DNA of 64,000 bases from Streptomyces sedi (GCF_006335015.1 NZ_VDGT01000006.1:124001-188000), one strand, 5' to 3'; shown: positions 17,295 to 26,325, counted from the first letter of the stretch. A program made the numbers and translations. Notes: a model not told the origin generated them from the letters alone.

Positions 17295-17351
17295 TCTTCC
17301 CGCATTCGTCCCGGTTCGCACTGGCACAGGGTGCCAATTTCGCCGAATGCT

Positions 17352-17381
17352 TTGATCGATCATCGATCAGGGCCCTACAGT
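17352..17381 (+). promoter_or_regulatory. promoter with overlapping perfect 17-bp palindrome (probable GntR-type operator)
   Basis: TGATCGAT-C-ATCGATCA (17353-17369) is a perfect inverted repeat of FadR/GntR-like form. TTGATC (17352-17357) and TACAGT (17376-17381), 18 bases apart, make a good sigma-70-type promoter read rightward, so a bound repressor would cover the -35 and spacer. The neighbouring FCD regulator is the obvious candidate. Confidence 0.6.
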
Positions 17382-17395
17382 TCCAGAGAAGACAA

Positions 17396-17440
17396 GAACC
17401 GCGCCACGGCAAGCACCTGTCCTGCCCCGCGGCGCGGTTC
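17396..17440 (+). promoter_or_regulatory. hairpin just downstream of the palindromic promoter (attenuator or terminator)
   Basis: Arms GAACCGCGCC (17396-17405) and GGCGCGGTTC (17431-17440) pair perfectly with a 25-base loop. It would begin within about 10 bases of the predicted transcription start, so any transcript from that promoter starts with this structure. Confidence 0.45.
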
Positions 17441-17638
17441 TACCCGAGGCCCGGGTCCCCGATGTCGCGCCAACGAACCTTAGGGACCCGGCCCTCACGG
17501 TCTACTCATGCTGCCAGAGACGACCCCTCCGGGGCCCGTCGTCTGGCCGAAAAGTATGGGGTCGTCGCCCACGACGGCCGGCCGTCTCCCTCGGCACGCC
17601 CGTCACACCGCCGGTGCCGCACTCGCGTTGCCCCGGGC

Positions 17639-17655
17639 CCTCCCCATCGGGGAGG
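17639..17655 (+). promoter_or_regulatory. hairpin that sequesters the ribosome binding site of the WYL gene
   Basis: CCTCCCC (17639-17645) pairs perfectly with GGGGAGG (17649-17655) across a 3-base loop. GGGGAGG is the Shine-Dalgarno sequence for the GTG at 17664. Confidence 0.5.
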
Positions 17656-17663
17656 CTGGGCCG

Positions 17664-18692
17664 GTGCGCGCGGCTCGGTTGATCAGACTCGTCCTGCTGT
17701 TGCAGTCCCGGCGGAGCATGACGGCCGGTGAGCTGGCCGCCGAGCTTGAGGTCTCCGAACGGACCATCGTCCGGGACGTCGCGTCGCTCTCCGAGGCCGG
17801 CGTCCCGGTGTACGCGGACCGGGGCCGCGTCGGCGGCTACCGCCTGGTGGGCGGTTACCGCACCCGCCTCACCGGCCTCGGGCGCGACGAGGCCGAGGCA
17901 CTGTTCCTCTCCGGCGTGCCGTCCGCGCTGCGCGACATGGGCCTGGCCGACACCGCCTCCGCGGCCCGCCTCAAGGTCTCCGCCGCGCTGCTGCCGGAGC
18001 TGCGCGACGCGGAGCACAGCGCCGCGCAGCGGTTCCATCTCGACGCGCCGCACTGGTGGCAGGCACCGGAGACCCCCGAGGCGCTGCCCTCGGTCGCGGA
18101 GGCGGTCTGGGGCGAGTGGCGCATGAGCGCCAACTACCGTCGCGGCGACGGCTCCACGGCCACCCGCACCTGGGAACCCCACGGGCTGATCCTGAAGGCC
18201 GGCGCCTGGTACCTGGCGGCCCGGCCGGTGTGCACGGAGACCCACCGGATCTACCGGGTCGCGCGCTTCTCCGACGTGACCGTCGAAGAGGAACACTTCG
18301 CGCGGGACCCGGACTTCGACCTCCCCGCTTTCTGGGCCGGACAGGCGGCGGCCTTCGCCCGGGCGATCCTGCGGGAGACCGTGCGGCTGAGGCTGAGCGA
18401 GAACGGCGCGGGCAGGCTGCGCCACCACACCGACAGGGCCGCGGCGCGGGAGGCCCTGGCGGGCGCCGAGGGCCCGGACGAGCGGGGATGGATCACGGTC
18501 ACGCTGGCCGTGGAGTCGGCCGATGTGGCCTACGAGCAGCTGCTCGCCCTCGGCCCCGAGGCGGAGGTCCTCGAACCGGCCGCGCTGCGCGCCCGCCTCG
18601 CCCGCTCGGCCGCCGCCCTGGCCACCCTCTACGCGACCGGCGCCGACGCAGACCGGGCGAACGCGGCGGACGGTGAACGCCCGCCCCGGTGA
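17664..18692 (+). CDS. HTH/WYL-domain transcriptional regulator
   Basis: 342 residues from GTG 17664 (RAARLIRLVLLLQSRRSMTAGELAAELEVSERTIVRDVASL), the typical DeoR-like HTH start of this family; the ATG at 17508 would add 52 unconserved residues. The middle WYL domain (about 125-225) contains the naming motif in AGAWYLAARPV. A C-terminal extension follows, of the sort that in related proteins holds a ligand-binding WCX fold. WYL regulators answer to nucleic acids or small ligands, and no target is evident. The ribosome site is folded into a small hairpin, which may limit translation. Confidence 0.88.
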   Translation: MRAARLIRLVLLLQSRRSMTAGELAAELEVSERTIVRDVASLSEAGVPVYADRGRVGGYRLVGGYRTRLTGLGRDEAEALFLSGVPSALRDMGLADTASAARLKVSAALLPELRDAEHSAAQRFHLDAPHWWQAPETPEALPSVAEAVWGEWRMSANYRRGDGSTATRTWEPHGLILKAGAWYLAARPVCTETHRIYRVARFSDVTVEEEHFARDPDFDLPAFWAGQAAAFARAILRETVRLRLSENGAGRLRHHTDRAAAREALAGAEGPDERGWITVTLAVESADVAYEQLLALGPEAEVLEPAALRARLARSAAALATLYATGADADRANAADGERPPR

Positions 18693-18703
18693 AAGCGGGC
18701 GAC

Positions 18704-18743
18704 CGCCCGGCGCGGACGGCCTTGTGGACCCCCGCGCCGGGCG
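18704..18743. terminator. 12-bp hairpin terminator
   Basis: Arms 18704-18715 and 18732-18743 pair perfectly with a 16-base loop, between the convergent WYL and SDR genes. Confidence 0.75.
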
Positions 18744-18750
18744 TACGGGG

Positions 18751-19680
18751 TCAGCGGTAGTCGGCGGGGTCCGCCTTCTCCCCGGCCAGGACCCGCGACA
18801 GATAGCCCCAGCAGTCCGGCCGCGAACCGTCCACGTCGGTCAGGCCGTACTCCCGCGCCAACGTGCCGCTGTCCAACGACCGCCCGTTGAACCGCGCCCG
18901 CTCCGGGTCGGCCGCCAGGGCCGCCACGCCGCGCCCCAGGTAGGTCGGCGTCTCGGAGATCGCGAAGTGCGGCTCCTGGGCGATCGCGTCACGCCAGTTC
19001 TCCTCGGTGACTCCGAAGGCCGACTCCAGCATCTGCTCCGAGCGCAGGAAGCCCGGCGTCACGCAGACCGCCGCACCACCGAACTCCTTCAGCTCCTGCC
19101 CCAACCCCAGCACCATCCGCAGCGGCGCGAACTTGGTGAGGTCGTAGTAGAACGACTCCCGGTAGGCGGCGTTCGACTCGGACGTGCCGTCGGTGACCTC
19201 GATCAGCAGACCGCCCTCGTTCCGCACCAGCAGCGGCAGCGCGAAGTGGCTGGTCACGATGTGTGTCTCGACCCCGAGGCGCAACATGCGCAGTCCGGGC
19301 TCCAGGCCGAACTCCCACATCCTCTTCTTCACCGAGACGTCGATCAGATGCTCGCCGCCCCAGATGTCGTTGACCAGGATGTCCAGCCGGCCCCGCTCCC
19401 GGTCGATCCGTTCCACCAACGCCCGGACCTGCTCCGGCTGGAGGTGGTCGGTCGGGACGGCGATCCCCTCGCCCCCCGCGGCGGTGACCAGTTCCCCGGT
19501 CTCCTCGATGGTCTCGGCGGAACGACCGACCTCGCTCACCGCTGACCTGGTGGTGCGGCCGGTGACGTAGACCGTCGCCCCCGCCCGCCCCAACTCCACG
19601 GCCATCGCCCGGCCCGCACCCCTGGTCGCCCCCGCGACCAGCGCGATCCGCCCGGCCAGTGGCCCGTACTCTGTTGTCAC
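18751..19680 (-). CDS. short-chain dehydrogenase/reductase
   Basis: 309 residues. The Rossmann cofactor loop is AGATRGAGRAMA (TGxxxGxG class) followed by VTGRTTR, where Arg suggests NADP preference. The catalytic YxxxK appears as YDLTK in SFYYDLTKFAPLRM, with the upstream serine in DGTSESNA. A 40-residue C-terminal segment (YLGRGVAALAADPERARFNGRSLDSGTLAREYGLTDVDGSRPDCWGYL) is typical of a Streptomyces SDR subgroup. The substrate is unknown. The gene diverges from the DUF4240 gene across about 296 bases. Confidence 0.88.
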   Translation of the reverse strand: MTTEYGPLAGRIALVAGATRGAGRAMAVELGRAGATVYVTGRTTRSAVSEVGRSAETIEETGELVTAAGGEGIAVPTDHLQPEQVRALVERIDRERGRLDILVNDIWGGEHLIDVSVKKRMWEFGLEPGLRMLRLGVETHIVTSHFALPLLVRNEGGLLIEVTDGTSESNAAYRESFYYDLTKFAPLRMVLGLGQELKEFGGAAVCVTPGFLRSEQMLESAFGVTEENWRDAIAQEPHFAISETPTYLGRGVAALAADPERARFNGRSLDSGTLAREYGLTDVDGSRPDCWGYLSRVLAGEKADPADYR

Positions 19681-19976
19681 GCGTGCACCCTCCGCTGTTT
19701 TCCGTCACTCGGCTGTCCACACGCCCGCCATATCGGCGTGTGGATGTCTCCTTGTCGACCCGTCGATCCCGAGGGGGCGACGCGTCGATCCGGCGCAGGA
19801 AGCGCTTGCGTTCCCGGCCGAACCGACTCTGGCAGTCAATCCCGACATCTTCTGTCGGGCTTTCCGCGTTCTCGACGCTTCCCCGGGGGCCGTTCCAACG
19901 CCGCGTCGCGCACCTCGCTCGTCCGGGTGAGCTTCGACGTGCGCGCCGGGCCCAACCCGTCGATCCTGATGCCGTG

Positions 19977-20549
19977 ATGGACGAGACCGGATTCTGGTCA
20001 TTGGTCGACGAGACACGCCTCGCCGCGGGGCGCGATCCCGACCTGCACGCCGAACTGCTGGTGGAACGGCTGGTCCTCCTGGACCCCGAGGCGGTCCACG
20101 ACTTCGCGCGGCACTTCGAGGCCCGCTTCAGCCGCGCCCACCGCTGGGACCTGTGGGGTGCGGCCTGGGTGCTGCTGAACGGCGCCGACGAGGAGGCCTT
20201 CGAGAACTTCCGCTGCTGGCTGATCAGCCTGGGCAGGACGGTCTTCGAAGGCACGCTCCTGGCACCGGACGCGCTGGCCGAGCTGCTGCCCTCCGACTTC
20301 GACGCACGGACCGAGGGCGAGGCGGAGGAGATCGGCTACGCCGCCTTCGACGCCTACGAACAACTCACCGGCGACGAACTGCCCGATGTGGGGCTGAGCG
20401 AACCGGGAGCCGAACCGGAGGGCGCCGCTGTCGACCTGGCGGACGAGAGCGCGCTGGCAGCCGCCTATCCGAGACTGTGGGCGCGGTTCGGCGCGCCCGG
20501 GTTGCCGAGCGCCCGTCGGGGGGTCGCGGGTGGCCCGGCATCGGTGTGA
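19977..20549 (+). CDS. DUF4240 domain protein
   Basis: 190 residues from ATG 19977 (MDETGFWSLVDETR); the GTG immediately before it is an alternative, and the open frame further upstream is not conserved-looking. MDExxFWxLVD, DLWGAAWVLLNGADEEAFENFRCWLISLG and EEIGYAAFDAYEQLTG are marks of DUF4240, a small acidic cytosolic domain often encoded near toxins or SMI1-like proteins; no such partner is visible here. The C-terminal 30 residues vary. It ends 18 bases before the next gene, so the two may be cotranscribed. Confidence 0.8.
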   Translation: MDETGFWSLVDETRLAAGRDPDLHAELLVERLVLLDPEAVHDFARHFEARFSRAHRWDLWGAAWVLLNGADEEAFENFRCWLISLGRTVFEGTLLAPDALAELLPSDFDARTEGEAEEIGYAAFDAYEQLTGDELPDVGLSEPGAEPEGAAVDLADESALAAAYPRLWARFGAPGLPSARRGVAGGPASV

Positions 20550-20566
20550 TCCACCAGGATGGCGCC

Positions 20567-21598
20567 ATGGCAGCTGACTCCTCCCCTCCCCCCGGCGACA
20601 ACGCCGGCTCCGCCCCCGACCCCCCTTCGGCCGCGAGTCCCCGCGCCGACTCCCCCGCCCCCGGTGGCGCGCCCGAGGACGCTCCGGGCGGGCTCCCCCG
20701 ACGCGTCGCGCTCACCGGCACCTCGGGGCTGATCGGAGGGGCGCTGGTCGACTCCCTCCGCACGGAGGGCTGCGAGGTGGTGCGCCTTGTCCGTCGCGCG
20801 CCCGGCGCGGACGACGAAGCGCGTTGGGACCCCACGGGCCAGGACCGGACCACCAACATCGCCGCGCTGGCGGGCTGCGACGCCGTGGTGCACATGGCGG
20901 GCGCCGGCGTCGGGGATCATCGCTGGACGTCGCGCTACAAGAAGGTGATCAGGGACAGCCGGGTGCTCGGCACCACGGCCATCTCCGAGGCGATCGCCGC
21001 CCAGAACACGCCGCCTCGGGTCTTTCTGTGTGGCAGCGCGATCGGCTACTACGGCGACACCGGCGACCGGCCGGTGGACGAGGACGCCGACGTGGGCGAA
21101 GGATTCCTGGCCGATGTCTGCGTCGACTGGGAGGGCGCCGCCGAGGCGGCCCGCCGAGCCGGGGTACGCACGATCCACCTGCGCACCGGACACGTGGTCG
21201 CCCGCCAGGGCGGAGCGTGGGGGCGGCTCTTCCCCCTGTTCCGCGCCGGGATCGGCGGCCCGCTGGGCAGCGGACGCCAGTACTGGAGCGTGATCTCCCT
21301 CGCCGACTACCTGGCCGCGACGCGTTTTCTCCTGACGGAGAGCAACGCGTTGGAGGGGCCGGTCAACTTCACCGGCCCCCAACCCGTCACCAACCGCGAG
21401 ATCGCGAAGATCATGGGGCGGGTGCTGCACCGGCCGGCGATCCTACGCGTGCCGAAGTTCGCGCTGCGGGTCGTGGTGGGCGAGTTCGCCGAAGACATCG
21501 TGGGCAGCCAGCGCGTTCTGCCGGCCCGACTCCAGACGGCCGGATTCACGTTCCGACACCCCACGGCGGAGGCGGCGATCCGCGCGGCCCTGGAGTGA
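20567..21598 (+). CDS. TIGR01777-family NAD(P)-dependent epimerase
   Basis: 343 residues from ATG 20567. The first 43 residues are a disordered Pro/Ala/Ser leader. The extended-SDR fold then starts with RRVALTGTSGLIGGALVDSL (nucleotide-binding GxxGxxG). The family signatures VVHMAGAGVGDHRWT, SAIGYYGDTG and RTGHVVARQGGAWGRL follow. A C-terminal DUF1731 segment runs from RPAILRVPKFALRVVVGEFAEDIVGSQRVLP to the end. Relatives include E. coli YfcH and a plant chloroplast protein of uncertain function; no substrate is known. Confidence 0.9.
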   Translation: MAADSSPPPGDNAGSAPDPPSAASPRADSPAPGGAPEDAPGGLPRRVALTGTSGLIGGALVDSLRTEGCEVVRLVRRAPGADDEARWDPTGQDRTTNIAALAGCDAVVHMAGAGVGDHRWTSRYKKVIRDSRVLGTTAISEAIAAQNTPPRVFLCGSAIGYYGDTGDRPVDEDADVGEGFLADVCVDWEGAAEAARRAGVRTIHLRTGHVVARQGGAWGRLFPLFRAGIGGPLGSGRQYWSVISLADYLAATRFLLTESNALEGPVNFTGPQPVTNREIAKIMGRVLHRPAILRVPKFALRVVVGEFAEDIVGSQRVLPARLQTAGFTFRHPTAEAAIRAALE

Positions 21599-22401
21599 CC
21601 TTCCCGGTGCCGCGCGGGCATCTCACCCGCCCGAGGAATTGTCACTGTCAGTAGTGACCTGTACGGTCGCCAACATGACTCTCCGTAGCGAACTGTTGCT
21701 CTCGGCGGTGGCCTTCCGCCCCCTCCGCCAGCGTCAGGGCCTTCTGGCGCGCGGCACACTCCGAAGATTGCTCGTCGGACACCGCCCCCAGCCGCCGAAG
21801 CCTCCGCGCCGCACCCCGTTCACCCCCGGGCGCCAGCCCTCGCGACACCAGCGATCCGGGCAGGCGCCCGGGGCCGGGGCCGCCGCTCGCGGACCGCGTT
21901 CCGTTCCCAGGCGCCCGCTCGGTCACGGGCCCCCTCCCACCGCGCCACCGGGAGCGTCCACCAGCTCCCGCCGTCGCCTCCCACGCCGCCGGCTGACCAC
22001 CCGCGGGTGTCCCATCCCCTTGCCGCTGACCGCGGCGGCCTGCCCGCCGCCCGCCAGCCACGTGTCGCGCACCGTCCTTCCCCTTCTCCGGAACGGCCTG
22101 GGCCGCCTCAGGGAAAGAGCCGCCGAGTCATGGAGGATCGGCCGGCGCGACGCCGTCCGGCTCCTCGGCCATGCCACCGAAAGGGCCGTGGAACACCGGC
22201 AACGGGCCTTCGCCAGGCTCTGCGCCCTCCTTGTGCGCCGATGCCCCATCCATGCGCTCTGCCGCCTTCGGGCCGGCGTGAGAGGGTCGGCTCCGGTTCG
22301 GAAGGCATTGCTCGCGCTTCACCGGGCATCAGCAACCAAGGCCCACCCGCCGGGACCTGCTCGCCGCTCCGACGCACCGACCACCTCACCAGGGAGGCCC
22401 A
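21599..22401. other. 803-base gap with a promoter/operator but no convincing gene
   Basis: A plus-strand frame is open across the whole gap, but its product is Arg/Pro-rich and resembles no domain, and the minus strand offers only short, similarly biased frames. At its left edge is a good promoter with an operator (21639-21667). A small peptide starting MTLRSELLLSAVAF at 21675 would be the first reading frame of such a transcript. A leader RNA, a small RNA or a decayed gene are all possible. Confidence 0.5.
21639..21667 (+). promoter_or_regulatory. promoter overlapped by a GTCACT-N6-AGTGAC inverted repeat
   Basis: TTGTCA (21639-21644) and TACGGT (21662-21667) are 17 bases apart. The inverted repeat GTCACT (21641-21646) / AGTGAC (21653-21658) sits between -35 and -10, an ideal repressor site. 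Confidence 0.55.
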
Positions 22402-23676
22402 GTGCTCAGCAGCCGAACGCGCCACACGGACAGCGACGTCGTCGTCATCGGGGCCGGCCCGGCCGGGTTGTCGGCGGCCCACAGACTGAGCGCCGCGGGG
22501 CTGACAGTCCTCGTGCTGGAGAGCGGCGACCGCATAGGCGGACGGATGGCCACCGAGAAGCGGGACGGCTTCCTCCTCGACCGCTCCAGCCAGTTGACCC
22601 TCCCGGAGTCTCCGGCACTGGCCGAGCTGCCCCGCCCGGTGGCTCTGAGCCCCCTGCGCGGCGGCGTGCGGCTGCACGGCGCGGGGCCCGTCTGCCAACT
22701 GGGCGGCGAGGGCGAGGGGGCGGCTCCGCCGGCCGAGTCCTTCGACCAGATCTGGCTGCGGGCCAACCTCGCGCGGCTGGGACGGCTCTCCGAGGAGCAG
22801 CTCTCCCGGCGGCCGGAAGTGACGGCGGCCGAGGCGCTGACGCAGCGGGACATCCCGTCGCGGATCGCCGACGCGATGCTCCGGCCGGCGCTGGCCGCGT
22901 TGCTTCACGATCCGGAGCTGTCGACGTCCAGCCGACTGAGCGACGCGGTGCTCCGCGCGTTCGCCCGTCACGGCCTGGCACTTCCGGAGGGAGGCGCGGC
23001 GACGCTCCCGCACGCCCTCGCCGCCGAACTCCCCGTGGGGGCCTTGCGCACAGGCGTCACTGTCACATCTGTCGCAACCACGCGGGTGGAGACCGCGGAC
23101 CACGGTGTCTTCCGCTGCCGGGCCGTCGTGGTGGCGACGGGCGCGGCGACAGCGGGCCGACTGCTGCCCGGGCTGCGGATGCCGCGCTTCCACCAGATGA
23201 CCGTGCTGCATCACGCGGCGCCCGAGCTGCCGGTTCCCCGGCCGGCGCTGCTGGTGGAGGCGGGCGCGCGTGGCCCGGTGGCGCACTCGGTCGCCGTCTC
23301 CGCCGCCGACCCGAGCCGGGCCCCCGCCGGACAGACACTGCTGACGTCGGTGGTCATCGGCCCGCAGGCCGCCGAGCGGCCCGACCGGCTGGACCGGGCG
23401 GCCCGCACCCAGCTCGGGGAGTTGCACGGGGCGCCGGCGAACGGGTGGCGACTGCTGGCGGCACACCACGACCCCCAGGCGGTCCCGGTGTTGCCGCCGC
23501 CGTACCGGAGGCGCCGTCCGGTACGGCTGCTCGACGGCCTGTACGTCTGTGGCGACCACCGGGACCTGCCCGGCATCACCGGCGACCTGGTCTCCGCGCG
23601 GCGAGCGAGCCTCGCCGTCATGGAGGACCTGGGGTGCGCCCCGGCGGCCCCGTCCGCGAGCGCCGCCGCCGGCTGA
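22402..23676 (+). CDS. FAD-dependent amine-oxidase-like protein (protoporphyrinogen oxidase/phytoene desaturase superfamily)
   Basis: 424 residues. An FAD-binding dinucleotide fold opens the protein: DVVVIGAGPAGLSAAHRLSAAGLTVLVLES, then DRIGGRMATEKRDGFLLD, the GG-doublet motif of the amine-oxidase superfamily. The C-terminus has the matching FAD segment LLDGLYVCGDHRDLPGITGDLVSARRASLAV. The substrate is not evident: it could be an oxidase or an NAD(P)-dependent desaturase. It is preceded by AGGGAGG at the GTG start. It converges with the NsdA-like regulator, with 26 bases between. Confidence 0.85.
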   Translation: MLSSRTRHTDSDVVVIGAGPAGLSAAHRLSAAGLTVLVLESGDRIGGRMATEKRDGFLLDRSSQLTLPESPALAELPRPVALSPLRGGVRLHGAGPVCQLGGEGEGAAPPAESFDQIWLRANLARLGRLSEEQLSRRPEVTAAEALTQRDIPSRIADAMLRPALAALLHDPELSTSSRLSDAVLRAFARHGLALPEGGAATLPHALAAELPVGALRTGVTVTSVATTRVETADHGVFRCRAVVVATGAATAGRLLPGLRMPRFHQMTVLHHAAPELPVPRPALLVEAGARGPVAHSVAVSAADPSRAPAGQTLLTSVVIGPQAAERPDRLDRAARTQLGELHGAPANGWRLLAAHHDPQAVPVLPPPYRRRRPVRLLDGLYVCGDHRDLPGITGDLVSARRASLAVMEDLGCAPAAPSASAAAG

Positions 23677-23702
23677 CCACGGAACCGGGCACCGGGCCCG
23701 GG

Positions 23703-25247
23703 CTACCGGAGCACCGCCGTTTTCTCACGGTAGGCCCGGACGGCAGCCGCGTCGCGGAACGGCTCCAGGCGCCGCTCGAAGTCCTGCACGTACTCGTGGG
23801 CGCGTGCCGAACGCATCTCGTTGGCCTGCTGAGCCGCCTCCGCCGCGAGGGCGCACGCCTGTTCCACATCGCCCAGGCCAAGACGGGCCGAGGCGAGCAC
23901 CACCCGGCAGAAGAGCCGGCTGCGCGCGTACTCGGGAGGGCGTAGTTGGAGCGAGCGTTCGGCGTGCCGGGCAGCTGCCCGGTACTGCTTAAGGTCCCGG
24001 TTGCAGTGCCCGAACTCGTCGGACAGCTGCGCCTCGTCGAAGTAACGCGCCCAGGGCGGGGCGTCCTCGGCGGACCTGGCCGCTTCCAGAGCGCGCTCGG
24101 CCCTGGCCATGGCGGCCGTGCAGGATCGGACCTCACCCAGCAGTCCGTGGCCCCGTGCCTCCACGGCGTGCAGCAACGCCTGGACGACGGGCGCGACGGA
24201 ACTGGCGATGCCCTGCTGGGCGACACGGGCCAGCTGGACGGCCTCTCGGCCATGGCCGAGATAGACGGCTTGTCGACTCATCGACACCAGGACGAAGCTG
24301 CCGTACCCGCGGTCGCCGGCGGCCTGCGCCAGGCGCAGCGCCTGCACGAAGTACCGCTGGGCCAGGCCGTGGGCGACGATGTCGTAGGCCGTCCACCCCG
24401 CGAGTCGCGTCAGCTCCGCGGCGGCGGAGAAGAGCTTGCGCCCCGTCTGTTCGCCGTAGCCGCCTCTGAGCATGGGCTCAAGCTCGTGCTCCAGGTAGCG
24501 GACGAGGGCCTGACGCGCGTGACCGCCACCGTAGGCCTGGTCGAGCCCCCGGAAGAGCTCGGCAACGGAGCGCAGCGCGGCGATGTCACCGGCCGTTACG
24601 CGCTGCCCCGGGCCTCGCTCCACCCGGTCGATCCGGCTGGGTCGCGGCGCTCGCAGCTGGGCGCGGGCGGCGCCCAGTGGGCCGTGCCCGCGCAGCTGCT
24701 CCGGGACCCGGACGGCCGGCGTGGGCGGTGCTTCCTGTGCGGCGCCGCCCTCGGGTGCCTCCCCTCGGGCGACGCGGTCGTCGGGGCGCCCGATCAGCCA
24801 GTCGCGGCTTGGGACGACGAGGCCGGCGGGCGTGAACGCGATCTTGCGGAGCTCGGCGTATCCGCCGGTGTCCTTGCGCCAGAGCCCGGCGACGATGTCC
24901 ACCGCCTCGGCGGGACTGCCGGCGAACTCAAGCCCCGCGTAGACGGGGGCGCAGGCCTCCAACCCCAGGTCCTGGGCGGAGAGCCTTCGGCCGAGTCGTC
25001 GGGTGAACACCTCGGCGATCAGTGCCGGGGTGGTGCCGCGCGGTCGCTGACCGCGAAGCCAGCGGGTGACCGAGGTCTTGTCATACCGGAGGTCGAGGCC
25101 ATGTTCGAGGCCGAGCTGGTCGACACGGCGGGCGAGCCCCGCGTGGGAGAAGCCCGCCTCGGCGATCAGGGCGGCCAGCTGTCGGTTGGGGTTGCGCGGC
25201 GTGGCGGGCTGCGGGGAGGCCGGGCCTCCGGGTCGTTCCGTAGACAT
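23703..25247 (-). CDS. NsdA-like regulator (HTH plus TPR-like helical repeats)
   Basis: 514 residues from the ATG at 25247 ([46 protein letters not shown]). The N-terminal 25-90 forms an XRE-like helix-turn-helix with [33 protein letters not shown]. The rest is a long helical solenoid with TPR-like repeats, such as [43 protein letters not shown] and [44 protein letters not shown]. This build matches the Streptomyces NsdA/NsdB group, which negatively affect development and antibiotic production; whether this one does is not known. It diverges from lipB with a palindrome in the shared control region. Confidence 0.82.
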   Translation of the reverse strand: MSTERPGGPASPQPATPRNPNRQLAALIAEAGFSHAGLARRVDQLGLEHGLDLRYDKTSVTRWLRGQRPRGTTPALIAEVFTRRLGRRLSAQDLGLEACAPVYAGLEFAGSPAEAVDIVAGLWRKDTGGYAELRKIAFTPAGLVVPSRDWLIGRPDDRVARGEAPEGGAAQEAPPTPAVRVPEQLRGHGPLGAARAQLRAPRPSRIDRVERGPGQRVTAGDIAALRSVAELFRGLDQAYGGGHARQALVRYLEHELEPMLRGGYGEQTGRKLFSAAAELTRLAGWTAYDIVAHGLAQRYFVQALRLAQAAGDRGYGSFVLVSMSRQAVYLGHGREAVQLARVAQQGIASSVAPVVQALLHAVEARGHGLLGEVRSCTAAMARAERALEAARSAEDAPPWARYFDEAQLSDEFGHCNRDLKQYRAAARHAERSLQLRPPEYARSRLFCRVVLASARLGLGDVEQACALAAEAAQQANEMRSARAHEYVQDFERRLEPFRDAAAVRAYREKTAVLR

Positions 25248-25331
25248 CGGCGATGCGGTCTCCTGCCTTACGGCTGTGCGGCTGGAACGGCGTGAATGTA
25301 ACGGTCCCGCCAGGTCGCAACGCCGCGACGG

Positions 25332-25346
25332 CGGATGATTCATCCG
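25332..25346. promoter_or_regulatory. perfect 15-bp palindrome between the NsdA-like gene and lipB
   Basis: CGGATGA-T-TCATCCG (25332-25346) is a perfect inverted repeat 86 bases upstream of the regulator start and 123 upstream of lipB. It is a candidate operator for the divergent regulator. Confidence 0.5.
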
Positions 25347-25468
25347 TATGTGTGAGCCGGAGGCCACCCCCCTCGTCGCTTTCCGTCGGGCTTAGAGTTG
25401 AGGTGAGACGCCAGTGCGTGTCACCAGAACGTGTATGCCAAGCACGTGTACGGAAAGAGAGAGTTGCA

Positions 25469-26254
25469 GTGGGCGAGCTGCGCTTTGTCCATCTGGGGTT
25501 CGGGGCCGAGGCGGTGGAGTACCACGCCGCCTGGCAGGAGCAGCGTCGGGTCCACACCGCCCGCTTCGCCGACGAGACCCCTGACACCTGCCTGCTCCTG
25601 GAGCACCAGTCGGTCTACACGGCCGGGCGGCGCACGGAGGAGAACGAGCGCCCCCTGGACGGCACTCCGGTGATCGATGTCGACCGTGGTGGAAAGATCA
25701 CCTGGCACGGTCCGGGCCAGCTGGTGGGCTACCCGATCATGAAGCTGCCGCGACCGGTCGATGTCGTCGCGCATGTGCGCCGGCTGGAGGACGTGCTGAT
25801 CGCCGTCTGCGCCGAGTTCGGGCTGGAGACCACCCGGGTCGAGGGCCGCAGCGGGGTGTGGGTGCTGGGCGACGAGGTTCCCGGGACACGGGCCGGCCTG
25901 GGCGGCCTGTCGCTGGACTTCGACCCCCGGCGGCATGACGAGGAGTTCGATCCGCGCCTGAACGGTCCCGAGTACGCGCCGTCGAACGCCGGCCAGCGCC
26001 ACGAGGACCGGAAGCTGGCGCAGATCGGCATCCGGGTCGCCAAAGGCGTCACCATGCATGGCTTCTCGCTCAACTGTGATCCCGACAACACCTCGTTCGA
26101 CCGGATCGTGCCGTGCGGCATCAGGGACGCCGGCGTGACCTCGCTCTCGCACGAGCTGGGGCGGCCGGTGACGGTCACCGACGTACTCCCCGTGGTCGAG
26201 AAGTACCTCACCGCTATGTGGTCCGCGGCCACCCCGCTACCGAGGGCCGTGTGA
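25469..26254 (+). CDS. lipB: lipoyl(octanoyl) transferase
   Basis: 261 residues from GTG 25469 ([21 protein letters not shown]). LipB moves octanoyl groups from acyl carrier protein to lipoyl domains such as those of SucB. Motifs are [18 protein letters not shown] and the acyl-transfer dyad K182 ([10 protein letters not shown]) and C216 ([13 protein letters not shown]), spaced 34 residues apart as in characterised LipB proteins. The frame is open further upstream, but no better start exists and the GAAAGAGAGAG run before the GTG can serve as ribosome site. It is followed by lipA at 71 bases. Confidence 0.95.
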   Translation: MGELRFVHLGFGAEAVEYHAAWQEQRRVHTARFADETPDTCLLLEHQSVYTAGRRTEENERPLDGTPVIDVDRGGKITWHGPGQLVGYPIMKLPRPVDVVAHVRRLEDVLIAVCAEFGLETTRVEGRSGVWVLGDEVPGTRAGLGGLSLDFDPRRHDEEFDPRLNGPEYAPSNAGQRHEDRKLAQIGIRVAKGVTMHGFSLNCDPDNTSFDRIVPCGIRDAGVTSLSHELGRPVTVTDVLPVVEKYLTAMWSAATPLPRAV

Positions 26255-26325
26255 CCGGGATCACCCCCACTTCCCGAGGCGTACGCTGGGGAACGCCAAA
26301 GAATCGAAGCCGTAGGGAGCCGGAC

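Larger units (their letters stand above)
17295..17663. other. 369-base gap between the GntR and WYL regulators, rich in control elements
   Basis: No gene is convincing here, though the WYL frame stays open upstream to an ATG at 17508. The gap holds, in order: a TGGCAC-AGG-GTGCCA palindrome (17322-17336), a perfect 17-bp palindrome in a promoter (17353-17369), a 10-bp hairpin (17396-17440), and a small hairpin over the ribosome site of the WYL gene (17639-17655). In S. coelicolor, as I recall, a pyruvate dehydrogenase E1 gene follows this GntR gene; it is absent here. Confidence 0.6.

Noticed and set aside
21639..23945. A 768-codon plus-strand frame across the gap and the FAD protein
   Set aside because: It overlaps the FAD-binding protein in another frame, its composition is Arg/Pro-biased and no domain is recognisable. 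The gap part is listed as unexplained instead.
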